Shown one piece after another: positions 56,407-63,801 of a DNA stretch of 64,000 nt (position 1 is its first letter; each line of letters starts with the position of its first letter). The notes under the pieces are model-generated. The model searched no databases. It was given only the letters and a program-made list of their open reading frames with translations, and was not told where the DNA came from. This DNA comes from Pleomorphomonas carboxyditropha (GTDB taxonomy: Bacteria > Pseudomonadota > Alphaproteobacteria > Rhizobiales > Pleomorphomonadaceae), in contig NZ_NQVN01000023.1 in assembly GCF_002770725.1 (NCBI RefSeq), positions 1 to 64,000 of the forward strand, read 5' to 3'. A program made the position numbers and the translations under genes.

Positions 56407-56816
56407 CGGCCGAGGCGACGACGGCGGACGCCGAGGCGCCGCGCGGCGAGCTGGCCATCCGCACCATCGCCATGCCGGCCGACACCAACGCCAACGGCGA
56501 CATCTTCGGCGGCTGGCTGATGAGCCAGATGGATTCGGCCGGCGGCATGGCGGCGGTGCAGCGCTGCGGCGGCCGGGTGGTGACGGTGGCCGTCAACGCC
56601 ATGGTGTTCCACCGGCCGGTGAAGGTGGGCGACATCCTGTGCGCCTATACCGAGATCGTCCGCGTCGGCCGCAGCTCGATGCATATCCGCATCGAGGCCT
56701 GGGTGCGCCGCTTCATCTCCGACGTGCACGAGAAGGTGACCGAGGGCGAGTTCACCTATGTGGCGATCGACGACAACGGCCGGCCCCGGCCGGTCGATCG
56801 CCCGCGAGCCGGCTAG
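56403..56816 (+). CDS. Hotdog-fold acyl-CoA thioesterase (YciA-like)
   Basis: A 137-residue thioesterase that hydrolyses acyl-CoA. The hallmark is DTNANGDIFGGWLMSQMDSA with the catalytic Asn-x-Asp region, then VNAMVFHRPVKVGDILCAYT and FTYVAIDDNGRPRPV. Cytosolic. It is translationally coupled to the HlyU gene. Its stop codon TAG overlaps the first bases of a Rhizobiales-type intergenic element. Confidence 0.92.
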   Translation: MTAEATTADAEAPRGELAIRTIAMPADTNANGDIFGGWLMSQMDSAGGMAAVQRCGGRVVTVAVNAMVFHRPVKVGDILCAYTEIVRVGRSSMHIRIEAWVRRFISDVHEKVTEGEFTYVAIDDNGRPRPVDRPRAG

Positions 56817-56918
56817 AGCATTTTCGAGCGAAGCGGACACCGGTTCGCGTGAAGAAAATGCGTCAATTCAAAAAGATAGAGCGTTTCTGCGTTCCCATGA
56901 AACACGGAAACGCTCTAG
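56815..56918. repeat. Rhizobiales-type double-hairpin intergenic element
   Basis: First hairpin: GCATTTTC (56818-56825) with GAAAATGC (56854-56861). Second: TAGAGCGTTTC (56877-56887) with GAAACGCTCTA (56907-56917). I recognise this type as a common intergenic repeat of rhizobial genomes. It may end transcription of the thioesterase gene. Confidence 0.75.
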
Positions 56919-56954
56919 CCGGGCTCGCGAGACGACCGGAAGCCGATGGATGAT

Positions 56955-57695
56955 TTATTGGGCCGCTGGCTCGATTTCCCAGGTGACGTTGACGGTGGCG
57001 CGGATGTCCTGCTCGCCGGCGGCGATCGGCACGGACTCGGCCTGCGGTACCGCCTTGGCCATCATCATCGGCATCGGCGGGCGGTCTTGGCTGCCCTCGG
57101 AGACGGCGACGATGCGCTTCAGCGTGAAGCCGCCCGTCCTGGCGTAGAGTTCCGCGCGGGTTTCCAGCGTCTTCATGGCGGCGACGCGCGCCTCGTCCAT
57201 CAGGCTGTCCTGGTCGTCGACGGTGAAGCTGACGCCGCGCACGTCGTTGGCGCCGACGCGGATCACCTTGTCGAGCAGGCCGCCCGCCTTGGCGATGTCG
57301 CGCAGCTTGACGGTGACGGCGTTGGAGACGCGATAGCCGGTGATCTTCGGCGGCTCCTGCGTGCCGTCGGACTTCTGCGGCGGATAGCTGATCACCGGGT
57401 CGATGGTGAACGAGGAGGTGGCGATGTCCCGGTCGGCGACGCCGGCCTCCTTCAGGGCGGCCAGCGTTTTTTCCATCGCCTTGTTGTTGGCGGTGAGCGC
57501 GGCGTCGGCGGTGTCGGCCTCCTGGACCACGCCGAGCGAGACGATGGCCGTGTCGGGCGGGGCGCTGACGACGCCGTCGGCGGTGAGCGTCAGCGTGGCC
57601 GTCGCCGGATTGGCAATGGTGTCGGCGGCAAAGGCGGCGGCGGGCAACAGCATCAGGCCTGCGGCGACGAGCAGCGGGCGGGTCATGGCGATCAT
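56955..57695 (-). CDS. SIMPL (DUF541) domain periplasmic protein
   Basis: A 246-residue exported protein. A signal peptide (MTRPLLVAAGLMLLPAAAFA) is followed by the SIMPL domain: ATATLTLTADGVVSAPPDTA, IVSLGVVQEADTADAALTAN, a central SFTIDPVISYP, GYRVSNAVTVKLRDIAKAGG, and VNVTWEIEPA at the end. Members are linked to oxidative or envelope stress; the mechanism is not established. GGAGAG precedes the ATG at 57695. The leader carries three tandem hairpins. Confidence 0.87.
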   Translation of the reverse strand: MIAMTRPLLVAAGLMLLPAAAFAADTIANPATATLTLTADGVVSAPPDTAIVSLGVVQEADTADAALTANNKAMEKTLAALKEAGVADRDIATSSFTIDPVISYPPQKSDGTQEPPKITGYRVSNAVTVKLRDIAKAGGLLDKVIRVGANDVRGVSFTVDDQDSLMDEARVAAMKTLETRAELYARTGGFTLKRIVAVSEGSQDRPPMPMMMAKAVPQAESVPIAAGEQDIRATVNVTWEIEPAAQ

Positions 57696-57713
57696 CGTCG
57701 GTCTCTCCGTCGT

Positions 57714-57797
57714 TTTCTTTCGGGCGAAGCCCGAGGGCAGTTTCTTTCGGGGCAAAGCCCGAGGGCAGTTTCTTTCGGGGCGAAGCCCCGATCGGCC
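57714..57797 (-). repeat. Three tandem ~28-bp hairpin units in the SIMPL gene leader
   Basis: Units start at 57714, 57741 and 57769, each TTTCTTTCGGG with a short palindrome (TCGGGCGAAGCCCGA, TCGGGGCAAAGCCCGA, TCGGGGCGAAGCCCCGA). They lie 19-102 bases upstream of the SIMPL start codon, in its 5' untranslated or promoter region. Confidence 0.8.
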
Positions 57798-57868
57798 GAC
57801 CTTCGCCCGACATTGGGGCGGATTCGTGGGAGACGAGACGACCGGAAGTTGCCATGCACGGAAAGGGA

Positions 57869-58240
57869 TCAGGCGGCCCGCGCCTCCGCCGTCGCGGCGT
57901 CGGCAAGCGCATTGTACTGGCCGTCGACGAGGCGGAGGATTTCCCGCTCGGCAAGGTCGGCCAGCGTGCCGTCCGGCGGCCGGGACCTCAGGCGCGGCGC
58001 GTCGAAATCGTGGCCGGGGCCGCCGAATTCCGAGCGATAGGCTATGGCGGCGATTTCCCAGTCGTCGCCGTCGTGCTCCATGGTGACGACGCAGTCGATG
58101 CCGCCGATCAGCACGCCGGCCCGGCCGATCAGCTCCACGTGGGTGGGCACGTCCACCGCCTGACCGGTGAGGTCGGGCGCGTCGAAGCGATCGGGATAGG
58201 CGGCGAGGCGGTTGGCCCAGATGGCGTCGGTATCGAGCAA
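57869..58240 (-). CDS. Uncharacterised small protein
   Basis: A 123-residue protein I do not recognise. It has no signal peptide or membrane helix and reads as a soluble mixed fold: DTDAIWANRLAAYPDRFDAP, THVELIGRAGVLIGGIDCVV, DDWEIAAIAYRSEFGGPG, then a C-terminal helix. A TTG at 58240 follows GGAAGGGAG and is preferred; the frame is open up to 58306, where TTG is part of the promoter. The promoter shares a distinctive sequence with the one at 63431. Confidence 0.55.
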   Translation of the reverse strand: MLDTDAIWANRLAAYPDRFDAPDLTGQAVDVPTHVELIGRAGVLIGGIDCVVTMEHDGDDWEIAAIAYRSEFGGPGHDFDAPRLRSRPPDGTLADLAEREILRLVDGQYNALADAATAEARAA

Positions 58241-58281
58241 GGCGATCTCCCTTCCGCCGGCGGGCGGCGTGAAGAAACGAT

Positions 58282-58306
58282 AATGGGAAATAGACCATTT
58301 TGTCAA
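58282..58306 (-). promoter_or_regulatory. Promoter-operator of the 57.9-kb gene, shared type
   Basis: On the minus strand TTGACA (58306-58301) is followed by AATGG (58299-58295), 8 bases, and CCATT (58286-58282), an inverted repeat. The same arrangement with identical spacing occurs at 63431-63455. TTTCCCA/TGGGAAA motifs lie near both. Confidence 0.6.
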
Positions 58307-58397
58307 CTAGTGGGAATGGTGTGTTTCCCATTCAACCGGCGAGGCCGATGGGTTGAGGGAGGAGCATGACGGGCTGGTTCGTCTGGGAATGGAGGGG

Positions 58398-58690
58398 CGC
58401 GCCTGATATCGGCGTCGTGTCCTGTCCTGCCTGAGGTCCTCCGCTTTCGCGGAGGATGACAGATTTATATATATAAAACAGTTACATAGGTTGCCGTCAT
58501 CGCCGAGCGCATCGCTTCCCATGGTCCCATAGATTGTCATCCTCGCGAAGGCGAGGACCTCGGGACGAGAAGGGGATGAGGGGTGCATCAGGCGCCTTGC
58601 GTTGCTGGAGCGCCATATCGGCGTCGAGCTTTGTTCTGCCTGAGGTCCTCGCCTGCGCGAGGATGACAGCCTTATATATGGGGAACAAAG
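58398..58690. repeat. Three dispersed hairpin repeats (TCCGC and TCGC stems)
   Basis: Reverse copy 58398-58480 (TCCGC stem), forward copy 58526-58595 (TCGC) and reverse copy 58608-58690 (TCGC). The last two form a facing pair with matching stems. They occupy the 767-base gene-free gap 58241-59007. Confidence 0.88.
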
Positions 58691-58718
58691 GGAGGGCGGC
58701 TCACTGGTACCCGGGGTA

Positions 58719-58758
58719 AATTCCCGGGCACGCTGTTTCTCAAGCTTGCCCGGGAATT
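58719..58758. repeat. Perfect 12-bp inverted repeat in the repeat-rich gap
   Basis: AATTCCCGGGCA (58719-58730) and TGCCCGGGAATT (58747-58758) around a 16-base loop. Partly similar flanks (CCCGGGG before, CCCTGGGCA after) extend the symmetry. Confidence 0.7.
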
Positions 58759-58763
58759 GCCCT

Positions 58764-58970
58764 GGGCACGTCATGGTCCGCGAAGGCGGATCATATCGGG
58801 CAGGAAGGGGTGCCTGATATTGGCGTCGTATTTTGGGCTCTGCCCGGGGTCCTCCGCCTTCACGCGGGACGGTAGTTCTATATATTTGTTTTATCTGTAT
58901 AATTTGTCATCCTACGCGAAGGCGTAGGACCTCGGGCAGGATAGAACGAGCCGCTGATACAGGGCTCGGC
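58764..58970. repeat. Three dispersed hairpin repeats, one worn (last is TACGC)
   Basis: A worn forward copy (about 58764-58815), a reverse copy (58828-58875, hairpin damaged to CCTCCGC-CTTC-ACGCGGG) and a good forward copy (58898-58970, GTCATCCTACGCGAAGGCGT). The last has the stem type found around the GIY-YIG gene. Confidence 0.82.
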
Positions 58971-59007
58971 GCGGCAAGCCGCCGAAGGGCGGCGTAGGGG
59001 CAGCGCC

Positions 59008-59766
59008 CTACATCCGCGACCACTTGCCGATGACGAGGCCGATGACGCGCACCAGTTCGGCCGGGCGGCGCTTGGGCGGCACGGCCTGGTTCTCGGAGAT
59101 GATGTCGACGGTGCGCGGGTTGTCGTCGTGGTTGACGCGCAGGCGCTTGACCGACGGGCCGTCGCCCTCCTCGATGACGTAGATCTCGGCGTCCTTGATG
59201 TCGCTGACGGCGGTGTCGACGGCGACCACGTCGGACGGGTTGAGGATCGGCTGCATCGAGGTGCCGATGACCGGCAGGAAGATGACGCGGGCCGGATTGG
59301 CGCCGAGATGGGCGCGCGGCACCACCCATTCGCCGGTGACGAGGTGGCCGGACTGGATGCCGCCGGACTTCAGCGTCAGCACCTGGCCGGACGAGCCGTC
59401 GCCGGCGCCGGCCCGCGCGTCGACCTCGGCCGAGCCGCCGGGCAGCCGGGCCTTCCAGCCCTCCTGCCAGCCGTTGTCGTTGGCGTCGTCGAACGGCACG
59501 CGCTCGGGCGCATCGCCGCCTTCGCGGAACCCGTGCTCCTCGCCGCCGTCGCGGCTGATGATGTAGGGCTCGTTCATGATCTCGTTGAGCCGGACGCCCA
59601 GCACGTCGGCCAGCGCGCGCATCTTCTCCATGCCCGGATCGCGGCCGCGCTTCAGGATATCGCGCACATAGGTTTCGCCGAGCTCGGCCTTGAGCGACAG
59701 CGACTTCATGTTGAAGCCCTTCTGGCGCATCAGCAGTTCGAGGCGTGATTTCCAAGTCTGTTCCAT
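59008..59766 (-). CDS. CI/LexA-like repressor with S24 peptidase domain
   Basis: A 252-residue repressor. The N-terminal helix-turn-helix (LLMRQKGFNMKSLSLKAELG, ETYVRDILKRGRDPGMEKMR) is followed by a long acidic linker and an S24 peptidase-like domain with the serine in PVIGTSMQPIL and the lysine in SVKRLRVN. Such proteins are cleaved or change state on DNA damage or another signal. A promoter with CATAAT ends 7 bases before the ATG at 59766, so the mRNA may be leaderless; an ATG at 59784 falls within the promoter. It could belong to the prophage-like segment at 63.4 kb or act on its own. Confidence 0.87.
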   Translation of the reverse strand: MEQTWKSRLELLMRQKGFNMKSLSLKAELGETYVRDILKRGRDPGMEKMRALADVLGVRLNEIMNEPYIISRDGGEEHGFREGGDAPERVPFDDANDNGWQEGWKARLPGGSAEVDARAGAGDGSSGQVLTLKSGGIQSGHLVTGEWVVPRAHLGANPARVIFLPVIGTSMQPILNPSDVVAVDTAVSDIKDAEIYVIEEGDGPSVKRLRVNHDDNPRTVDIISENQAVPPKRRPAELVRVIGLVIGKWSRM

Positions 59767-59773
59767 AAGTGGG

Positions 59774-59801
59774 ATTATGCCCATTTCGATGGGCTTGTCC
59801 A
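59774..59801 (-). promoter_or_regulatory. Promoter and dyad before the CI-like repressor gene
   Basis: TGGACA (59801-59796), 16 bases, CATAAT (59779-59774) on the minus strand. The spacer holds the dyad GCCCAT-CGAA-ATGGGC, a likely autoregulatory site. Confidence 0.6.
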
Positions 59802-59867
59802 GCGCAATTCCGGCAGAAATGGCTCGAAGTTTTGCAACGGGAATTGTTCTGGAGGAGCGAATTCGAC

Positions 59868-59913
59868 ATTTGATCCGGAGCCGGATGTCGGCCGGGTTCA
59901 GATGTCGAATTCG
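59868..59913. repeat. Perfect 12-bp inverted repeat beside the repressor gene
   Basis: CGAATTCGACAT (59868-59879) and ATGTCGAATTCG (59902-59913) around a 22-base middle. It lies between the repressor gene and the 3' end of the siderophore receptor gene. It could be an operator, a recombination site or a terminator; no T-run is present. Confidence 0.65.
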
Positions 59914-60047
59914 AAAGCTTTAGTGGAATCAGTAGATAACCGCGCTATTCGCAACCTTTCCACTTGCTCGGATGCCGGGATCGGCGGCGGCGCATGTCGG
60001 CCTCGAACCACCGGCATCCGACCAGCGCCGCCAGCCCATTGGCCCAT

Positions 60048-62249
60048 TCACCAGGTTTTCTTCAGCGTGGCGAGCACGGTGCGGCCGCTGCCGTAGAAGC
60101 AGGCGTAGGCGCTGGCGCAGGAGGCGACATATTCGGTGTCGGCGATGTTCTTGACGTTGACCTGGAGGGAGAGGCCCTCGAAGTCGGCGTCGAGCGCGCC
60201 GAAATCGTAGCTGGCCATGGCATCGAACAGGGTGGTGTCGTCCACCTCGAAGGTGTTGGTGTTGTTGCCCCAGCTCTTGCCGATGTAGCGCACGCCGGCC
60301 CCCAGCGTCAGGCCATCCAGCGCACCGCTCGAGAAGGCGTAGGTGCCCCACAACGAGGCTTGATGCTCGGGGATGCGGGCCGGCGTCTTGCCCAGTTCGT
60401 TGGCCGTTATCGTGTCGGTGATCTCCGAGGAAATGTAGGAATAGGCGCCGGTCAGCGAGAAGCCGCTGTCGAAATTGGCGCGGGCGGACAGCTCGACGCC
60501 CTGGTTGTGCACGGCGCCGATCTGGCTGTAGACGGTGCGGCCGAAGGTGTTGTTCCAGGTGCCCTGCACCACGTCCTTCTGGCGGAGGTCGTAGTAGGCG
60601 GCGGTGAACAGCAGGTTGGTGCCTTCCGGTGCATATTTGACGCCGATTTCGAACTGGCCGGCCGTGGTCGGATCGAACGCCTTGCCGCCGGCCTCGGGCG
60701 CATAGAGCGACGGTTCGAAGGACGTGGAATAGCTGACATAGGGCGCAAGGCCGTTGTCGAAGGCGTAGAGGGCGCCGAGGCGCCAGGTCAGCGCGCCGTC
60801 GTCGTAGGAGTGGTTGTTGTCACTATCCAGCCGGTCGTCGATGTCGGTGCTGGCCCAGTCGTGGCGGAGGCCGGCGCTGAGGTTCAGGTTGCCGATCTCG
60901 ATCTGATCCTGAAGGTAGAGGCCGACCTGATAGGCCGTCAGATCCTGCGAGTCCGTTGTGGCCAGCGCGATGCCGCTGTAGGCCGAGCCGCCGTATTGCG
61001 GGTCGTTCAGATCCAGCGACGGCGCCGAGGCGCGGCCCCACACGTAGTCGCGGGTGCGGTAGCGGTAGTCGAGGCCGGCGAGCAGCGTGTGGTCGAGCGC
61101 GCCGGTCTGGAAATCGGCCTGGAGCTGGTTGTCGATGGCGAACTGGCGCCAGTCGTCGCTGCCGCCGCTGGCGTTGCGGCTGACCAGCGTGTGGCCGGTT
61201 CCCGCGTCGTAGCTGGCGCTGCCGTAGACCAGCGTCCGGTGATCCCAATCCAGATACTGATAGCGGGCGTTCTGGCGGAAGGTGAACGTGTCGCTGAGCT
61301 TGCGCTCGAATTCGTAGCCCAGCCAGGCCTGCTCGCGGCTGGCATGCTCGTAGTCCGGATCGGAGATGAACAGGTCGCGCGGGACATAGCCGTAGCCGGT
61401 CATCGGGTAGACGGTGCCGGCGGCGTCGAGGAAGTTGCGATAGCCGGCCTTCGGTTCGTTCTGATAGCCGCCGAGCAGCGTCAGCTTCGTCTCCGCGTCG
61501 GGCGTCCAGGTCAGCGACGGGGCGACGGCGATCGACCGCTGCTTGGTGAAGTTCTCCTGCAGGTCGGTGCTGAGGCCGGAGGCGGCGAGGCGCCAGGCGA
61601 GGGTGTCGCTGCCGAACAGGCGGTCGCTGAAATCGACGGCGGCGCCGAAATGCCGGTCGGTGCCGTAGGAGAACTGCACCTCGCGCAAGGGGGCGTCCGT
61701 CGGCTTCTTGCTCACTTCGTTGATGAGGCCGCCCGGGTTGGCCTGGCCGTAGAGGACCGACGACGGCCCGCCGATCAGTTCGACGCGCTCCAGGAGATAG
61801 GGATCGATCTTGGCGTAGGACAGCTCGCCGCCGAGGAACAGGCCGTCGAGATAGCGCGGCGTGTAGTAGAAGCCGCGGGTGAAGATCTCGTCGCGCAGGT
61901 TGGAGGCGCCGCGATATTCGGCGAAGACGCCCGGCGTGTAGCGCAGGGATTCGGCGACCGACTGCACCTGCTGGTCCTGCATCTGCTGCTTCGGGACGAC
62001 GGCGATGGACTGGGCCGTCTTCTCGATCGGCGTGTCCGTCTTGGTGCCGGCCCGGCTCTTTTTGGCCACGTAGCCCTTGACCGGGCCGTCGCCCTTTTCG
62101 CCCGTCCCTTCGACGACGATGGTCGACAGTTCCGTTGCGTCGGCAGCCTGTTGGGCGTGCGCCGCGCCGATCGACAGCGTGCTCGCGGCGGCGAACAGCG
62201 CCGCCCTGAGGAGCGTGGGACCCGAGGGGCGGACGGAATGTGGGACCAT
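60048..62249 (-). CDS. TonB-dependent siderophore receptor
   Basis: A 733-residue outer-membrane receptor importing ferric siderophores with energy from TonB-ExbBD. A signal peptide ends at AHA (about residue 32), a TonB-box-like stretch LSTIVVEG follows, then the plug domain (AQSIAVVPKQQMQDQQVQSV; LIGGPSSVLYGQANPGGLIN). The 22-strand barrel ends in aromatic-rich strands and the terminal Trp (ATLKKTW). FhuA/FpvA-like siderophore receptors share this plan; the ligand is unknown. It is divergent from an AraC regulator, which is typical of siderophore loci. Confidence 0.94.
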   Translation of the reverse strand: MVPHSVRPSGPTLLRAALFAAASTLSIGAAHAQQAADATELSTIVVEGTGEKGDGPVKGYVAKKSRAGTKTDTPIEKTAQSIAVVPKQQMQDQQVQSVAESLRYTPGVFAEYRGASNLRDEIFTRGFYYTPRYLDGLFLGGELSYAKIDPYLLERVELIGGPSSVLYGQANPGGLINEVSKKPTDAPLREVQFSYGTDRHFGAAVDFSDRLFGSDTLAWRLAASGLSTDLQENFTKQRSIAVAPSLTWTPDAETKLTLLGGYQNEPKAGYRNFLDAAGTVYPMTGYGYVPRDLFISDPDYEHASREQAWLGYEFERKLSDTFTFRQNARYQYLDWDHRTLVYGSASYDAGTGHTLVSRNASGGSDDWRQFAIDNQLQADFQTGALDHTLLAGLDYRYRTRDYVWGRASAPSLDLNDPQYGGSAYSGIALATTDSQDLTAYQVGLYLQDQIEIGNLNLSAGLRHDWASTDIDDRLDSDNNHSYDDGALTWRLGALYAFDNGLAPYVSYSTSFEPSLYAPEAGGKAFDPTTAGQFEIGVKYAPEGTNLLFTAAYYDLRQKDVVQGTWNNTFGRTVYSQIGAVHNQGVELSARANFDSGFSLTGAYSYISSEITDTITANELGKTPARIPEHQASLWGTYAFSSGALDGLTLGAGVRYIGKSWGNNTNTFEVDDTTLFDAMASYDFGALDADFEGLSLQVNVKNIADTEYVASCASAYACFYGSGRTVLATLKKTW

Positions 62250-62401
62250 AGGTAGACTCCGCGACAGATCGACCCCTTGGCGGGGCTTTAAATATGACTA
62301 TGATGGCCATGTATATTGTCGGGCCATGAGCGGAGTCGACGCGGAAGGGTTTCACGAAACCGGCAATGTTTTTTGCGAAAACGCCAGAGCTGACAGACGC
62401 G

Positions 62402-63313
62402 ATGCGACACGAGACGCCGACACCCGTTGCCCCGGCCTGCGATCCGGTTCCGCGTCCGGCCATTCCGGACCACCTGTTCGTCGGCGCCATACAGGGGGTG
62501 GCGGCCTGCTCGGAAGACAACGAGATCTACGAGGTCTGGCCGAAATTCATCGTCATGGTGCTGTTGCAGGGTGCGCAGCATTTCGTCATGGACGACCAGG
62601 ACTTCCGGATCGATGCCGGCGACGAGGCCGATCCCCGGCCGCTGGTGTTCATGCTGAACGTCGCGCGGTTCTGCGCCCTCCGCTTCATCAACGACAGCCC
62701 GGTTCCCCTGAAGAAGATCATGATTTCGGCGCCGCGGCCGTGGCTCGACCGGCTTGTGCCGGAGGAGCGGCGCAGCACGCCGGAGCTCCGGGCGTTCTTT
62801 TCCAGCCATCTCAGCCGGTTTTCCTTCGAGCCCAACCGCCAGATCCAGCATCTGGCCGGCCAGATCCTCGATCCGCCCCCGGCGCTGCGCGACGAAATCC
62901 AGGCGCTGAACCGGCGCGCCCACGCGCTCGAGATCATGACCGGGGCGCTGGCGGCGCTGGCCGCCTCCACCACCCCGGCCAGCGCCAAGCCGTCCTACAT
63001 GAGCCTCAGGCAGAGCCAGGAGGTACGCGACTACCTGATCGCCAACGTGAACGAGGACCTGACCGTCGAGACCGTCGCCCGGGCGGTCGGCCAGAGCAGT
63101 TCGACGATGCAGCGCCACTTCAAGGATCATTTCGGTATCACGGTCTACGATTTCATCCGCAATCGCCGCCTCGAAATGGCCCGCGAGGCCCTGGCGAACG
63201 AGGGCATCTCGATCGGCCGGGCGGCCTTCATGGCCGGCTATTCCAGCACGTCCAGCTTCACCACCGCCTTCAAGCGGGCGTTCGGCGTGACGCCCAGGAC
63301 GCTGCGCCGGTGA
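62402..63313 (+). CDS. AraC family regulator, probably of the siderophore receptor
   Basis: A 303-residue regulator. The sensor part has YEVWPKFIVMVLLQGAQHFV, and the C-terminal double helix-turn-helix is LTVETVARAVGQSSSTMQRH and ISIGRAAFMAGYSSTSSFTT, ending AFKRAFGVTPRTLRR. The pattern resembles PchR-like activators that sense a ferric siderophore. An in-frame ATG at 62366 is a longer alternative. It is divergent from the TonB receptor gene across an AT-rich 150-base region. Confidence 0.88.
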   Translation: MRHETPTPVAPACDPVPRPAIPDHLFVGAIQGVAACSEDNEIYEVWPKFIVMVLLQGAQHFVMDDQDFRIDAGDEADPRPLVFMLNVARFCALRFINDSPVPLKKIMISAPRPWLDRLVPEERRSTPELRAFFSSHLSRFSFEPNRQIQHLAGQILDPPPALRDEIQALNRRAHALEIMTGALAALAASTTPASAKPSYMSLRQSQEVRDYLIANVNEDLTVETVARAVGQSSSTMQRHFKDHFGITVYDFIRNRRLEMAREALANEGISIGRAAFMAGYSSTSSFTTAFKRAFGVTPRTLRR

Positions 63314-63430
63314 GGCGAGCCCATCGGCCCTTGCCGTGGGAAATTCGTTCAACCGATTGATATTTATGTGTTTCCCAATTGATGGGACATTTCCCATGGA
63401 TCGGGGAAACCGCTGATGGTCATTTGCCCG

Positions 63431-63460
63431 TTGACAGAATGGGATTTTGACCATTACAAT
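63431..63460 (+). promoter_or_regulatory. Promoter-operator of the small XRE gene, shared type
   Basis: TTGACA (63431-63436), 18 bases, TACAAT (63455-63460). AATGG (63438-63442), 8 bases, CCATT (63451-63455) matches the element at 58282-58306. GGTCA (63418-63422) and TGACC (63448-63452) form a second dyad. TTTCCCA motifs lie at about 63372-63400. The ATG at 63467 is where transcription would begin. Confidence 0.65.
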
Positions 63461-63466
63461 CGCCGC

Positions 63467-63682
63467 ATGAACCCGATACCCTTTCTTCTCTCCCGCATTG
63501 CAGACCATTGCGCCGCCCGGGGGATCCGCGAAAGCACCTTCGGCCGCTACGCGGTCAACGACGGCAAGTTCGTGGCGCGGCTCCGGGCCGGCGGCTCGCT
63601 GACGCTCAAGACCCTCGAACGCGTCGAGGCGGCCCTGACGGCCGGAACCGACCGGCCGGGGACCAACCGGCCCGCTTCGTAG
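63467..63682 (+). CDS. Small helix-turn-helix regulator (Cro/XRE-like)
   Basis: A 71-residue protein: MNPIPFLLSRIADHCAARGI, then RESTFGRYAVNDGKFVARLR, AGGSLTLKTLERVEAALTAG. The S-x-F-G-R-Y ... L-T-L-x-T-L-x-R-V-E pattern fits a small XRE fold seen in prophage and transposon control genes. The ATG at 63467 lies 7 bases after the -10 box, so the message may be leaderless. A DUF669-type phage gene follows, so it probably controls a mobile element. Confidence 0.7.
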   Translation: MNPIPFLLSRIADHCAARGIRESTFGRYAVNDGKFVARLRAGGSLTLKTLERVEAALTAGTDRPGTNRPAS

Positions 63683-63734
63683 CGGGGCGCTACACCGCAT
63701 ATGAATTCGACGGCCGACGGGCTCGTCGTGGGGC

Positions 63735-63768
63735 GGGGGAGGCCGAGCTTTCCGGCGAGGCCTCCCCC
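63735..63768. terminator. Strong GC hairpin before the DUF669 gene
   Basis: GGGGGAGGCC (63735-63744) pairs perfectly with GGCCTCCCCC (63759-63768), loop 14 bases. The tail ATATTCC is poor in T, so it may terminate the XRE gene or act on the leader of the next gene. Confidence 0.5.
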
Positions 63769-63801
63769 ATATTCCCCGCCAGCGATGAAACGGAGACTCC
63801 G

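Noticed and set aside
59767-59784. Upstream ATG at 59784 for the CI-like repressor
   Set aside because: It lies in the promoter spacer and dyad; the family sequence begins at the ATG at 59766.
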